A stretch of DNA of 64,000 nt from Solibacillus daqui (GCF_028747805.1 NZ_CP114887.1:3390001-3454000); one strand, 5' to 3'. Positions 25,107-33,703 are shown, counted from the first letter of the stretch. Notes: generated by a model not told the origin, from the sequence alone. Program-made: numbers and translations.

Positions 25107-25994
25107 ATGGCTAAACATTTTCATAAAAAACCAAATTTGTATTCATCTCATGTTCAATTAAAGGTTTCAAATTTAGCACGTTCAATCGAATACTATACAA
25201 CTATTATTGGCTTTAAAGTTCTAAAACAAACAGAAACGGAAGCTTTTTTAACAACTGATGGTCAAACAAGCTTAGTATCACTTGTGGAAGTTCCAAATGC
25301 ATCTCCACTACAACGTGGCTTCACTGGGCTTTACCACTTTGCATTACTATTACCCTCTCGCAAGGATTTAGGAAACATCGTCCAACATTTTGTTAACTTA
25401 AATATAAGAATCGGGGCTGCAGATCATGATGTTTCAGAGGCATTATATTTAAATGATCCTGACGGTAATGGTATCGAGATTTACATCGACCGTGACGAAT
25501 CTGAATGGACTTGGTTCGATGGCGAACAAGTGCATATGGTTACAGAACAACTTAACTTCCAACCAATTTTAGCGGCAGCTGATGGCAAATGGGATGGCTT
25601 ACCAACTGGCACTGTCATGGGACATGTGCATTTATCCGTTGCAAGCATTGAAAAATCAGAGCAATTTTATGCAAATGTATTAGATTATAATGTCGTGACA
25701 CGATATGGCGCACAAGCCTTATTCATTTCAACAGGTAAATATCACCACCACTTCGGCTTAAATACGTGGAATAGCAACAACGGCCACGCACCAACGGAAG
25801 ATATGGTTGGATTAAAATCGTTTACCGTTGTACTAAAAGATGTAGCATATGCTGAAACAGTTAAACAAAGCTTGCTCGACAATGGCTATTTAGTAGAACA
25901 ATTTGAAGCAGCACCTAAATTCGGAGGCGAACAAGCCTTTTCAACAGTCGATCCAAATGGGTTACGCATCGTGTTCACAATCGAAGGGAACTAA
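25107..25994 (+). CDS. VOC-family protein, catechol-2,3-dioxygenase type (CatE-like)
   Basis: A 295-residue protein with two vicinal-oxygen-chelate domains (about 8-130 and 170-290). Candidate metal ligands are H175 (HVHLSV), the HHHFGLNTW histidines and a C-terminal acid. Size and layout match B. subtilis CatE/YfiE, which detoxifies catechol by ring opening with Fe(II); the substrate here is inferred. ATG 25107 follows AAAGGGG. Own strong promoter with a palindromic operator, and a terminator at 26001. Confidence 0.85.
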   Translation: MAKHFHKKPNLYSSHVQLKVSNLARSIEYYTTIIGFKVLKQTETEAFLTTDGQTSLVSLVEVPNASPLQRGFTGLYHFALLLPSRKDLGNIVQHFVNLNIRIGAADHDVSEALYLNDPDGNGIEIYIDRDESEWTWFDGEQVHMVTEQLNFQPILAAADGKWDGLPTGTVMGHVHLSVASIEKSEQFYANVLDYNVVTRYGAQALFISTGKYHHHFGLNTWNSNNGHAPTEDMVGLKSFTVVLKDVAYAETVKQSLLDNGYLVEQFEAAPKFGGEQAFSTVDPNGLRIVFTIEGN

Positions 25995-26000
25995 TATAAC

Positions 26001-26038
26001 AGGGCGGAAGAAAAATAAAAATTTTCTTCCGCCCTTTT
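26001..26038 (+). terminator. Terminator of the VOC gene
   Basis: AGGGCGGAAGAAAA and TTTTCTTCCGCCCT form a perfect stem, then T3. Confidence 0.9.
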
Positions 26039-26098
26039 GAAACTTAATTTTATTTAATTCGTATAAAGTATATAAAATAATAAATTGGGGGAATTGTA

Positions 26099-26866
26099 TT
26101 GTCACTATTTAATAAAGTATTAGCAAGTGTTGGAATTGGGGCGGCTACGGTTGATACAAAATTACACAAATCAAGTTACACAATTAACGAAATGGTTACT
26201 GGTGTTGTAGAAATTGTCGGTGGCAATACTGAACAGCAAATCGATGCTATTTATTTAACGCTCTACTCAAACTTCATTCGTGAAATTGATGATAAAAAAG
26301 TCAATGATCAAGCTGCATTACAAAGCATTAAAATTAACGAGCCTTTCACAATTCAAGCAAATGAAAAACGTGAAATTCCATTTTCAATGGATTTACCTTC
26401 GATTGTACCAGTCACAACGGGTCATTCACGTGTATGGATTCATACGGGCTTGGATATTAAAAATGCCATTGATCCAAGCGATAAAGACTTTCTAGATATT
26501 CAGCCAACGCGTTTAGCAAGTGCTGTTTTATCTGCAGTTCAAAATCTTGGTTTCCGTTTACGTAAAGTAGATACAGAGCAAGCTCCTTCATACTTACGTA
26601 ATCGGACAAAAATTGTACAAGAATTTGAATTCCAAACAACGAACAATACGTATCGCCGGTATCTAGATGAATTAGAAATTGTATTTTTAGAGCAATCGGA
26701 GCGTTCTGTCGAAATTTTAATACAGGTAGATCGACGCGCACGTGGACTTGGTGGCTTTTTATCTGAGGCGTTTAATATGGATGAGAGCTTTATTCGTTTA
26801 ACGATTTTCGAAAACGATAATATTCAAGCTAAATTAGCCGATGCCATTGAAAGTAAAATGCGTTAA
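26099..26866 (+). CDS. spo0M: Sporulation-control protein Spo0M
   Basis: A 255-residue arrestin-like protein (MSLFNKVLASVGIGAATVDT...) of the Spo0M family, which in B. subtilis influences sporulation and cell division. The N-terminal beta-sandwich (about 15-140) and C-terminal part with RRARGLGGFLSEAFNMDES are both present. The start is TTG 26099 after TGGGGGAATT; no ATG is available. The stop codon lies inside the left arm of a long inverted repeat (26860-26908). Confidence 0.9.
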   Translation: MSLFNKVLASVGIGAATVDTKLHKSSYTINEMVTGVVEIVGGNTEQQIDAIYLTLYSNFIREIDDKKVNDQAALQSIKINEPFTIQANEKREIPFSMDLPSIVPVTTGHSRVWIHTGLDIKNAIDPSDKDFLDIQPTRLASAVLSAVQNLGFRLRKVDTEQAPSYLRNRTKIVQEFEFQTTNNTYRRYLDELEIVFLEQSERSVEILIQVDRRARGLGGFLSEAFNMDESFIRLTIFENDNIQAKLADAIESKMR

Positions 26867-26908
26867 TTTTTCAGCGAGTGCTGGGACACCTGCTGAAAAA
26901 ATTAACGC
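26860..26908. repeat. 16-bp inverted repeat spanning the spo0M stop
   Basis: GCGTTAATTTTTCAGC at 26860-26875 is complementary to GCTGAAAAAATTAACGC at 26892-26908 apart from one extra A. The left arm supplies the TAA of spo0M. A second stem follows: CGGATTCGG with CCGAATCC (about 26933-26966), holding an inner TTTGCG / CGCAAA. Confidence 0.7.
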
Positions 26909-26960
26909 CTCTGGAGGATGACACGGATTCGGTAAGGAGTTTTTTGCGTTAGCGCAAAGC

Positions 26961-26999
26961 CGAATCCAGACACAATTACGCCGAGGCATAATTGATTCA
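26961..26999. repeat. Dispersed palindromic repeat, copy C
   Basis: CGAATCCAGACACAATTACG / CCGAGGCATAATTGATTC. The core CAATTACGCC GA GGCATAATTG is a near-perfect palindrome. It is the best-preserved of the four copies in this window. Confidence 0.65.
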
Positions 27000-27006
27000 A
27001 ATAAAT

Positions 27007-27046
27007 GGAAGGTGCACGTATACAATCTGTGCACCTTCCTTTTTTA
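27007..27046. terminator. Bidirectional terminator between spo0M and trmL
   Basis: GGAAGGTGCAC and GTGCACCTTCC form the stem, followed on the plus strand by T6. Confidence 0.88.
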
Positions 27047-27047
27047 C

Positions 27048-27521
27048 TTATTTTAATCCCGGATAATTTTGCTGACGTAATGCTTCATAAATAACAATAG
27101 CTGCTGTATTCGATAAATTTAATGAACGTACATGATCGCTTTGTGGTATACGTAAGCACATTTGCGCACGCTCTTGTGCAAAATCTTTCGGTAAGCCTGT
27201 CGTTTCGCGACCAAACATGAAATAAATATCGCGCGTTGTATCGCTAAAATCATGTGTTGTATACGGTTCGTCACTATACGTTTCGATTAAATACACATCA
27301 CCGTTTTTACTATATTCAATAAAATCTTCTATTGAATCGTGGTATACGACATTTACATGCTCCCAATAATCTAGTCCTGCACGTTTTAACATTTTATCGT
27401 CTGTTGAAAAGCCTAACGGACGGATTAAATGGAGTGACGTGTTCGTACCAGCACATGTACGGGCAATATTTCCTGTGTTTGCTGGAATTTCTGGTTGATA
27501 TAAAACAATATGGTTTGGCAC
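27048..27521 (-). CDS. trmL: tRNA (cytidine/uridine(34)-2'-O)-methyltransferase TrmL
   Basis: SPOUT-class methyltransferase of 157 residues that 2'-O-methylates the wobble base of certain tRNA-Leu. Knot motifs are visible: N15-TGNIARTCAGT near the N-terminus, FGRETTGLP and RSLNLSNTAAIVIYEALRQ at the C-terminus. It is the size of E. coli TrmL/YibK. ATG 27521 follows GAAAGAAGGAT. It lies 20 bp after the queG-like gene on the same strand, so the two tRNA-modification genes probably form one operon. Confidence 0.93.
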   Translation of the reverse strand: MPNHIVLYQPEIPANTGNIARTCAGTNTSLHLIRPLGFSTDDKMLKRAGLDYWEHVNVVYHDSIEDFIEYSKNGDVYLIETYSDEPYTTHDFSDTTRDIYFMFGRETTGLPKDFAQERAQMCLRIPQSDHVRSLNLSNTAAIVIYEALRQQNYPGLK

Positions 27522-27541
27522 TTTTTATCCTTCTTTCTTAC

Positions 27542-28672
27542 TTATTGTAACAACGCTAGTCCTTTTTGAATTTCGGCTAGCACTTCCTCGTCTTTTTCTA
27601 CTTCGAGTGCTTTCATCAGTACTTTTTCGGCATTTGCTGCACCGATTTTACCGATTGTCCATGCAGCCGTACCACGAATGACAGGGCGTTCGTCTTTTTG
27701 TAACAAGTCGATTAAATCTGGCATTGCACTTTCTTCTTTAAAATGGGCTAGTGCTAATATCGCATTACGCTGAATCGGCTTTTTACCACGCCATGAGCCC
27801 GATACATGGCCAAACTTCGCTTTAAACTGTTTATTTGAAATTGTCAGTAGTGGTCGCAATAACGGCTTAGCAATTTCAGGATCTGGTGTAAATTCGTCAT
27901 GTATCCAATTGAGTTTCCCTTTATTTTTTGGACATACAGTTTGGCATGTATCACAGCCATATAAACGATTGCCTATTTTGGCACGGAATTCATCTGGTAA
28001 AAAGCCTTTCGTTTGCGTTAAAAAGGCAATGCAACGCTGCGAATTTAGCTGTCCCGGTGCTACAATTGCACCCGTAGGACAAACATCTATACATAAATTA
28101 CAGTCCCCGCATTCATCCTCAATTGGCGTAGTCGGTGCAAATGGAATATTCGTCATCACTTCACCCAAATAAACATATGAGCCAAATTCTGGCGTAATGA
28201 TCGAACAGTTTTTTCCGACCCAGCCGATACCCGCGCGTTCTGCAACAGCACGATCTACAAGCTCCCCTGTATCAACCATTGATTTGGTCTTTACATTCGG
28301 CACATGCTCTATTAACCACGCTTCGATTAACTGTAAACGTTCCCGAACAGCTGTGTGATAGTCAATTCCCCACGAAGCGCGACAAAAAATACCACGGCGC
28401 TCCCCTTTTTTTCCTTGTGGTGCATTTTCCATACGTGATGGATAAGCTAACGCAATTGCAATTATACTTTCGGCTTCATCTAATAACCGTAATGGCTCGG
28501 TACGTAATTCGATGTCGGATTCTTCAAAACCAGATTGAAACCCTAATTGTTGCTGACGGCGCAAACGATTTTTTAGTTCATGAAACGGTGCTGCTGTTGT
28601 AAAGCCAATTTTATCAACTCCGATTGATTGTGCATATTCAATAAGTTGCGCCTGAAGCTGTGTCACATTCAT
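27542..28672 (-). CDS. queG: Epoxyqueuosine reductase QueG
   Basis: Last step of queuosine synthesis: reduces epoxyqueuosine in tRNA using cobalamin. The 376-residue protein has two [4Fe-4S] motifs, CGDCNLCIDVCP and CDTCQTVCPK. Its C-terminal HEAT-like repeats (from about 300: KPIQRNAILALAHFKEES) are the tRNA-binding addition seen in many QueG. ATG 28672 follows a GGGG-rich site; an earlier in-frame ATG adds nine residues without homology. Operon with trmL. Confidence 0.93.
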   Translation of the reverse strand: MNVTQLQAQLIEYAQSIGVDKIGFTTAAPFHELKNRLRRQQQLGFQSGFEESDIELRTEPLRLLDEAESIIAIALAYPSRMENAPQGKKGERRGIFCRASWGIDYHTAVRERLQLIEAWLIEHVPNVKTKSMVDTGELVDRAVAERAGIGWVGKNCSIITPEFGSYVYLGEVMTNIPFAPTTPIEDECGDCNLCIDVCPTGAIVAPGQLNSQRCIAFLTQTKGFLPDEFRAKIGNRLYGCDTCQTVCPKNKGKLNWIHDEFTPDPEIAKPLLRPLLTISNKQFKAKFGHVSGSWRGKKPIQRNAILALAHFKEESAMPDLIDLLQKDERPVIRGTAAWTIGKIGAANAEKVLMKALEVEKDEEVLAEIQKGLALLQ

Positions 28673-28764
28673 TTCCCCAGCCCCTTTCATTTCTTCCAAA
28701 TAGCTATAGCAAATTTTAGTAATTCTTAATTCAATCCATTACAATAATAGATAGGTGATAACAT

Positions 28765-29454
28765 ATGAAAATTTCAATTAACGAAACAATCTTTTCCAAA
28801 GCCGAGCAATTAAAAATCGGCCTTATCCATTATAGCAAAATTACCGTGGCAGAATCTCCTCAAATGATTAAAGGCCGTACACAACTTTACCAAGAAAATT
28901 TATTTTTTGAATTGCAGGAGTCACCGGTAACAGAACGTGCAGGTATTAAAGAATGGCGCCAACTTTGGAAAACATTCGGTGCTGACCCTAATCGTTACCG
29001 TCATTCTGCCGAAAGTCTGATGCGTAGAATCTCAAAGCAAAATTATCTAACACCGTTTCACTCGGCAGTCGACTTAAATAATTTCTTCTCGCTACAATAC
29101 GAGCTTCCGATAGGTATTTATGATACAAGCACTATTGAAGGTGATATCGAAATCTCGCTTGGTGATGAAAACACAGGTTACGAAGGCTTAAACGGTCGCT
29201 TTAACGCACTTGCAAATATTTTATATTCACAAGATGCGCTCGGTGCATTCGGTAGCCCATTTGTTGACTCAAAACGCACCGCTGTTACAGAAGACACAAC
29301 GGACGCACTACAAATCTATTATTTACAGCCATCTCTACAAGTAGAACAAGCAGAGCAGCTATTAACAAGTGCTGGCAATATGTTTACGCAAATTAATGGC
29401 GGCGATTACACGATAGCAATACTAACAAAGGACAACCCTACAATTCAATTTTAA
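28765..29454 (+). CDS. B3/4 domain protein
   Basis: A 229-residue protein consisting of the B3/B4 domain found in the beta subunit of phenylalanyl-tRNA synthetase (AGIKEWRQLWKTFGADPNRYRHSAESLMRR). Free-standing members are thought to bind or edit tRNA or amino acids, with no firm assignment. ATG 28765 follows TAGGTGATA. It is 13 bp before the next gene, so the pair is probably co-transcribed. Confidence 0.85.
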   Translation: MKISINETIFSKAEQLKIGLIHYSKITVAESPQMIKGRTQLYQENLFFELQESPVTERAGIKEWRQLWKTFGADPNRYRHSAESLMRRISKQNYLTPFHSAVDLNNFFSLQYELPIGIYDTSTIEGDIEISLGDENTGYEGLNGRFNALANILYSQDALGAFGSPFVDSKRTAVTEDTTDALQIYYLQPSLQVEQAEQLLTSAGNMFTQINGGDYTIAILTKDNPTIQF

Positions 29455-29467
29455 GGAGTGTTTAGAT

Positions 29468-29977
29468 TTGAGTATTAATTTAGCAGAATCCGTAAAATTA
29501 AAAAGTATCATTACAAAGAAGATTCAAGAACTGACAGTCGCGGTACATCAAGTAACACATGTAGTAATCGAAAAAGGCGAGGAACCAAAGCAACCTGCGC
29601 TTACACTTGAAAAACTAGAAACCGATTTAAAACAACTACGCTACGACTCACGCAAGCTTGATGCACTCATCTATCGTGCAAACATCGACAATACCATCGT
29701 TTTTAACGATGAAGAAATGCCGATTGTTGAAGCCATTGAATTAGCAAACCAATTGCGCGCTGAAGCAGCATTTTGTAAAAAGCTCGGCATGGAAGATAAA
29801 GAATCGTATTATCATTCAGTCGGAGAAACAATGCTATACCGTATCGCACTTTATGAGCCACTTGACTATTTAAACCGTTCCAACGAACTTGAAAAACAAG
29901 CACATCGTTTATCGAACGCAATTAACGCGAAAAATTATCAAGTGGCAATTGCATTTGATGATTCAAATTATTACTAA
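29468..29977 (+). CDS. Helical protein of unknown function
   Basis: A 169-residue, largely alpha-helical soluble protein (MSINLAESVKLKSIITKKIQEL...) with a middle part rich in charged heptads (about 45-75). I do not recognise the family. The start is TTG 29468 after AAGGAG with good spacing, 13 bp after the B3/4 gene, so it likely shares that promoter. No cysteine or catalytic pattern stands out. Confidence 0.75.
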   Translation: MSINLAESVKLKSIITKKIQELTVAVHQVTHVVIEKGEEPKQPALTLEKLETDLKQLRYDSRKLDALIYRANIDNTIVFNDEEMPIVEAIELANQLRAEAAFCKKLGMEDKESYYHSVGETMLYRIALYEPLDYLNRSNELEKQAHRLSNAINAKNYQVAIAFDDSNYY

Positions 29978-30005
29978 TCCTAGGGCGGTGAGACTCCAAA
30001 CTAGG

Positions 30006-30153
30006 TAATAACGAGCGACCCATTTGCAAATGCAAATTTAACTTAGTCTAAACCAATCAACCCTTACCTGTTACTTTGTTACCTTTAACTCATGACCAAC
30101 CATTGTCAAAGCTAACAACAATCAGCGAATTACTTGATTTTTGCTCGTTATTA
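30006..30153. repeat. Long-range 11-bp inverted repeat
   Basis: TAATAACGAGC at 30006-30016 and GCTCGTTATTA at 30143-30153 are exact inverse copies bounding 126 bp that contain no gene. It could fold as a stem-loop RNA or be the remains of a small insertion. Confidence 0.45.
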
Positions 30154-30192
30154 AAAGACCCTCTACTCACTTTTGGTGAATAGAGGGTCTTT
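30154..30192. terminator. Bidirectional terminator
   Basis: AAAGACCCTCTACTCA and TGAATAGAGGGTCTTT between convergent genes. Confidence 0.9.
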
Positions 30193-30234
30193 GCTATTTG
30201 ATCTATACTAAGACACTTTAAGCGCGTAGTATCT

Positions 30235-31146
30235 TTATTCGACGCCCGGCAAAATGCTTAGTGTCTTTTCATCCGCATTTAATATTGCATCCACACCCAA
30301 TGGAATTGCAACATTTGGCGTACAATGCCCGATTTTAAAGCCTGCAACTGTTGGTTTATTAAAAGGCTTTAAATAGCCCGTAATCATCTCAATTACATCC
30401 TCATAACTAGATGTGTCATCCGGCATATTGAAATCCCCAATTACAAATCCTGCAGCCTGCTCTAGCTTACGCGCTAAACGTAATTGATTCATCATATGGT
30501 CAATTTGCTCAATCTTTTCACCAATATCTTCAAACAGGACAATTTTATTGCTTACATTGATTTCAAATTTCGTACCTAATGTACCGACTAAGCGATTTAA
30601 ATTACCGCCAACAAGCTCCCCTCGCACCACGCCTGGAATTACTGTCATAAGGGGGGCAATGCTTTCTGTATACTGAATTTCAATCGGTTGGAATAACTGT
30701 TGGAACATTTTCTGTGATAGCTCATCTAGTGCTCCTTGTGGACTGGATAACATCGGTCCATGGAATGTTACTAAATTAGAGAATTCATTTACTTGTGTAT
30801 GTAATGCCGTAATATCCGAAAAGCCCCAAATAATTTTAGGATTGTCCTCTAATAATGGATAACTAATTTTATCAATCACACGTGGAATTCCATAGCCACC
30901 CTTAGCTAAAAAAATTGCCTTTACTTCTGGATCTTGTACCATCGCATGGAAGTCAGCGACACGCTCTTCATCAGTTCCTGCTAAATAGCCCTCAAAGCTT
31001 TGAATCGTATTTCCTAATTTATAACGTAATCCAAGCTGGTCTAAAAATGCTAGCTTTTCTCCTAATGTTTCTTGTGTAAGTGGACTACTTAAATTAACTA
31101 CCCCTACTGTATCCCCTTGCTGTAATCTTGCTGGTCGAATTTTCAT
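30235..31146 (-). CDS. S66-family LD-carboxypeptidase / MccF-like peptidase
   Basis: Serine peptidase of 303 residues. The nucleophile S110 lies in WGFSDITALH, and the glutamate (LFEDIGE) and histidine (GHCTPNVAIPLG) needed for the S66 Ser-Glu-His triad are visible. Family members are muramoyl-tetrapeptide carboxypeptidases that recycle wall peptides, or microcin C self-immunity enzymes. No signal peptide, so cytoplasmic. ATG 31146 follows AAAGGAGGTC. Divergent from a transporter fragment. Confidence 0.88.
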   Translation of the reverse strand: MKIRPARLQQGDTVGVVNLSSPLTQETLGEKLAFLDQLGLRYKLGNTIQSFEGYLAGTDEERVADFHAMVQDPEVKAIFLAKGGYGIPRVIDKISYPLLEDNPKIIWGFSDITALHTQVNEFSNLVTFHGPMLSSPQGALDELSQKMFQQLFQPIEIQYTESIAPLMTVIPGVVRGELVGGNLNRLVGTLGTKFEINVSNKIVLFEDIGEKIEQIDHMMNQLRLARKLEQAAGFVIGDFNMPDDTSSYEDVIEMITGYLKPFNKPTVAGFKIGHCTPNVAIPLGVDAILNADEKTLSILPGVE

Positions 31147-31187
31147 TTGTTTGACCTCCTTTTGCTACTGTCGTTATTGTATCATAG

Positions 31188-31369
31188 CGTTTTATGTAAA
31201 GCGCATTACCAGGCTACTCGGCATTTATTTAAATTTTATTCCCGTATTTTCATCGATTTTTGCAATACTATTTTTAGATGAACACCTACTACTTTCACAA
31301 ATAACTGGTGGTATTGCGGTCATCACAGGCGTTTTTATTTCTAATATAAAAACGACACGCATAATATGA
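31188..31369 (+). pseudogene. C-terminal fragment of an EamA/DMT-family transporter
   Basis: The frame reads ...RITRLLGIYLNFIPVFSSIFAI, LFLDEHLLLSQITGGIAV, ITGVFISN, which is the last two membrane helices of an EamA permease. The eight or so helices that should precede it are missing, and the 41 bp before it are the S66 gene's upstream region. A deletion therefore removed most of the gene. No ribosome site precedes it. Confidence 0.8.
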
Positions 31370-31410
31370 GCGTAAGTTGATGTCTTTACCTCTATAAACT
31401 ATTTACTTTC

Positions 31411-31446
31411 AAAAAAAGAGGTGCAGCATCGGATACTGCACCCCTT
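31411..31446 (-). terminator. nagB terminator
   Basis: On the minus strand GGGGTGCAG and CTGCACCTC form the stem, followed by T7. Confidence 0.85.
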
Positions 31447-31449
31447 TTA

Positions 31450-32184
31450 CTATTTTACGTCAGTATAAATTACCGTTACATTTGAATGGTTATGCAATGC
31501 ACTTGCTGGGAAATCCTCTGTAATTACACCGCTACGTAAACGATTTATTGCTTCTTGCTTTGATGTACCTGATATTAAGAGTACCACTTTTTTCGCATTT
31601 AAAATCGTTTGAATCCCCATTGTAATTGCATGAGTTGGTACTTCTTCAATCGAATTAAAGTATATTTTATTTGCTTCACGCGTTGACTCTGTAAGTTCTA
31701 CTACATTTGTTCCTAAATCAAACGAAGTACCTGGTTCATTAAATCCTATATGGCCGTTAACACCAATACCTAAAAGCTGAATATCAATTCCACCCACTGC
31801 CTCAATCTTCGCATCATATTGCGTTGCAGCAGTTTGTAAGTCATTTGTATCACCTTCTGGTAAATGAATATTATCAGTCTTCATATCCACATGGTTAAAG
31901 AGCTGCTGATCCATATAATAGTGATAGCTTGCTTCATTTGCTGCATTAATGCCTACATATTCATCTAAATTAAATGATTGTGCCTTTTCAAATGAAATTT
32001 CGCCTGCTTTATATGCCTCAACAAGTTCTTTATAAAATCCTTCTGGCGTCCCACCCGTTGCCAAACCTAGCACCATTTCAGGGTGTTTCTGTAACTCTTC
32101 TTTAAAAATTTTGGCTGCAATTTTACTCAATTCATCATAATCTGCAGCTTCAATCCAATTTATATTCGATACTGTAGTCATCAT
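31450..32184 (-). CDS. nagB: Glucosamine-6-phosphate deaminase NagB
   Basis: Converts glucosamine-6-phosphate to fructose-6-phosphate and ammonia; 244 residues. Phosphate-binding loop LATGGTPEGFY, catalytic stretch NLDEYVGI and the GVNGHIGFNEPG motif with its catalytic histidine are intact. ATG 32184 follows AAAGGGAGAAGG. It stands alone here without nagA or a GntR regulator next to it, unlike the usual nag operon. Confidence 0.95.
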   Translation of the reverse strand: MMTTVSNINWIEAADYDELSKIAAKIFKEELQKHPEMVLGLATGGTPEGFYKELVEAYKAGEISFEKAQSFNLDEYVGINAANEASYHYYMDQQLFNHVDMKTDNIHLPEGDTNDLQTAATQYDAKIEAVGGIDIQLLGIGVNGHIGFNEPGTSFDLGTNVVELTESTREANKIYFNSIEEVPTHAITMGIQTILNAKKVVLLISGTSKQEAINRLRSGVITEDFPASALHNHSNVTVIYTDVK

Positions 32185-32383
32185 CTATACCTTCTCCCTT
32201 TAGAGCGTAATTTTTAATATCTCCATCTTATTTCTTAACATCATCATGTTAATTTTATCTAAAAATTTTATTATATGCTATATAATAAATCGACAAATTT
32301 CCTTTTAATAACCCTATTATTTTGTTTATTAACCACATTTATTTATAAACACATTATCTATTTTAACTTTATTATTTTTTTCA

Positions 32384-32414
32384 TAAAAAAAGACCCTCAA
32401 CTAATCGTTGAAAG
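32384..32414 (-). terminator. Terminator of the rRNA-tRNA operon
   Basis: On the minus strand CTTTCAAC and GTTGAGGG pair (two wobbles) and are followed by T7. It lies 45 bp after the last tRNA. The remaining 32185-32383 gap is AT-rich with no gene seen. Confidence 0.7.
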
Positions 32415-32458
32415 CCTTGTTTTAATAAGGTTTATGACAGTTAACCTTATTAATAGTA

Positions 32459-32540
32459 TACCGATAGTCGGGGTCGAACCGACACTCCTCACGGAACCGG
32501 ATTTTGAGTCCGGCGCGTCTGCCAATTCCGCCATATCGGC
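32459..32540 (-). tRNA. tRNA-Leu (CAA)
   Basis: Cloverleaf with anticodon stem CCGGA/TCCGG around CTCAAAA and a long variable arm typical of Leu. It is the only tRNA of the cluster with no encoded CCA end. Confidence 0.93.
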
Positions 32541-32589
32541 AAGAAAATGGATATAAAAAAAACCGGATTAACCGATTTCATTAAAAATA

Positions 32590-32663
32590 TGGAGGCGGCA
32601 ACCGGATTTGAACCGGTGATAAAGGTGTTGCAGACCTGTGCCTTACCACTTGGCTATGCCGCC
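32590..32663 (-). tRNA. tRNA-Cys (GCA)
   Basis: GGCGGCA acceptor with TGCCGCC; anticodon loop CTGCAAC; encoded CCA. Confidence 0.95.
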
Positions 32664-32670
32664 ATATTTA

Positions 32671-32745
32671 TGGAGCGGAAGACGAGGTTCGAACTCGCGA
32701 CCCCCACCTTGGCAAGGTGGTGTTCTACCACTGAACTACTTCCGC
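32671..32745 (-). tRNA. tRNA-Gly (GCC)
   Basis: GCGGAAG acceptor; anticodon loop TTGCCAA; encoded CCA. Confidence 0.95.
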
Positions 32746-32752
32746 AAACGAA

Positions 32753-32827
32753 TGGCTGGGGAACCTGGATTCGAACCAGGGCATGACGGAATCAAAATCC
32801 GTTGCCTTACCGCTTGGCTATACCCCA
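32753..32827 (-). tRNA. tRNA-Gln (TTG)
   Basis: TGGGGTA acceptor; anticodon stem ACGGA/TCCGT around TTTTGAT; encoded CCA. Confidence 0.95.
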
Positions 32828-32854
32828 ATAAAGGAAATTTCAATTTAATAATAA

Positions 32855-32931
32855 TGGGGCGACTGATGGGAATCGAACCCACGAATGCCTGAACCACAAT
32901 CAGGTGCGTTAACCACTTCGCCACAACCGCC
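32855..32931 (-). tRNA. tRNA-His (GTG), second copy
   Basis: Extra 5' G opposite discriminator C, as in all tRNA-His; anticodon loop TTGTGGT; encoded CCA. I see no base difference from the copy at 32969. Confidence 0.96.
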
Positions 32932-32968
32932 ATAATAAAAAATAGAATATAATAAAACAAAAAATAAA

Positions 32969-33045
32969 TGGGGCGACTGATGGGAATCGAACCCACGAAT
33001 GCCTGAACCACAATCAGGTGCGTTAACCACTTCGCCACAACCGCC
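32969..33045 (-). tRNA. tRNA-His (GTG), first copy
   Basis: Same sequence as 32855-32931, with a 37-bp AT-rich spacer between them. Encoded CCA. Confidence 0.96.
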
Positions 33046-33070
33046 ACTATCGTATTTTGTTTTTGTAAAT

Positions 33071-33144
33071 TGGCAGGGGCAGTAGGAATCGAACCCACAC
33101 TGACGGTTTTGGAGACCGTAGTTCTACCTTTAAACTATGCCCCT
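33071..33144 (-). tRNA. tRNA-Trp (CCA)
   Basis: AGGGGCA acceptor; anticodon stem ACGGT/ACCGT around CTCCAAA; encoded CCA end. Confidence 0.95.
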
Positions 33145-33153
33145 AAAAAGAGA

Positions 33154-33237
33154 TGGTGGAGGGGGACGGATTCGAACCGCCGAACCCTAAGGAGCGGATT
33201 TACAGTCCGCCGCGTTTAGCCACTTCGCTACCCCTCC
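33154..33237 (-). tRNA. tRNA-Tyr (GTA)
   Basis: GGAGGGG acceptor; anticodon loop CTGTAAA; long variable arm; encoded CCA. Confidence 0.95.
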
Positions 33238-33243
33238 AGGTAA

Positions 33244-33319
<76 letters not shown>

Positions 33320-33326
33320 AAAAATA

Positions 33327-33402
33327 TGGTGGGTTTGGACGGAATCGAACCGCCGACACTTAGAGCTTCAATCTAATGCTCTACCAACTGAGCTACAAAC
33401 CC
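33327..33402 (-). tRNA. tRNA-Phe (GAA)
   Basis: GGGTTTG acceptor; anticodon stem TTAGA/TCTAA around TTGAAGC; encoded CCA. Confidence 0.95.
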
Positions 33403-33425
33403 ATATATGTATTATTTGTTAAAAA

Positions 33426-33501
33426 TGGCGGTCCCGACCGGGATCGAACCGGCGATCTCCTGCGTGACAGGCAGGCATGTTAACCGCTACACCACGGGAC
33501 C
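33426..33501 (-). tRNA. tRNA-Asp (GTC)
   Basis: GGTCCCG acceptor; anticodon stem CCTGC/GCAGG around CTGTCAC; encoded CCA. Confidence 0.95.
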
Positions 33502-33504
33502 TTT

Positions 33505-33579
<75 letters not shown>

Positions 33580-33600
33580 ATAATACTGTATTATTTTTAA

Positions 33601-33676
33601 TGGTGGAGGATGACGGGCTCGAACCGCCGACCCCCTGCTTGTAAGGCAGGTGCTCTCCCAGCTGAGCTAATCCTCC
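33601..33676 (-). tRNA. tRNA-Val (TAC)
   Basis: GGAGGAT acceptor; anticodon stem CCTGC/GCAGG around CTTACAA; encoded CCA. Confidence 0.95.
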
Positions 33677-33703
33677 ATGCTGGATATAATGAAATATAAT
33701 TAA

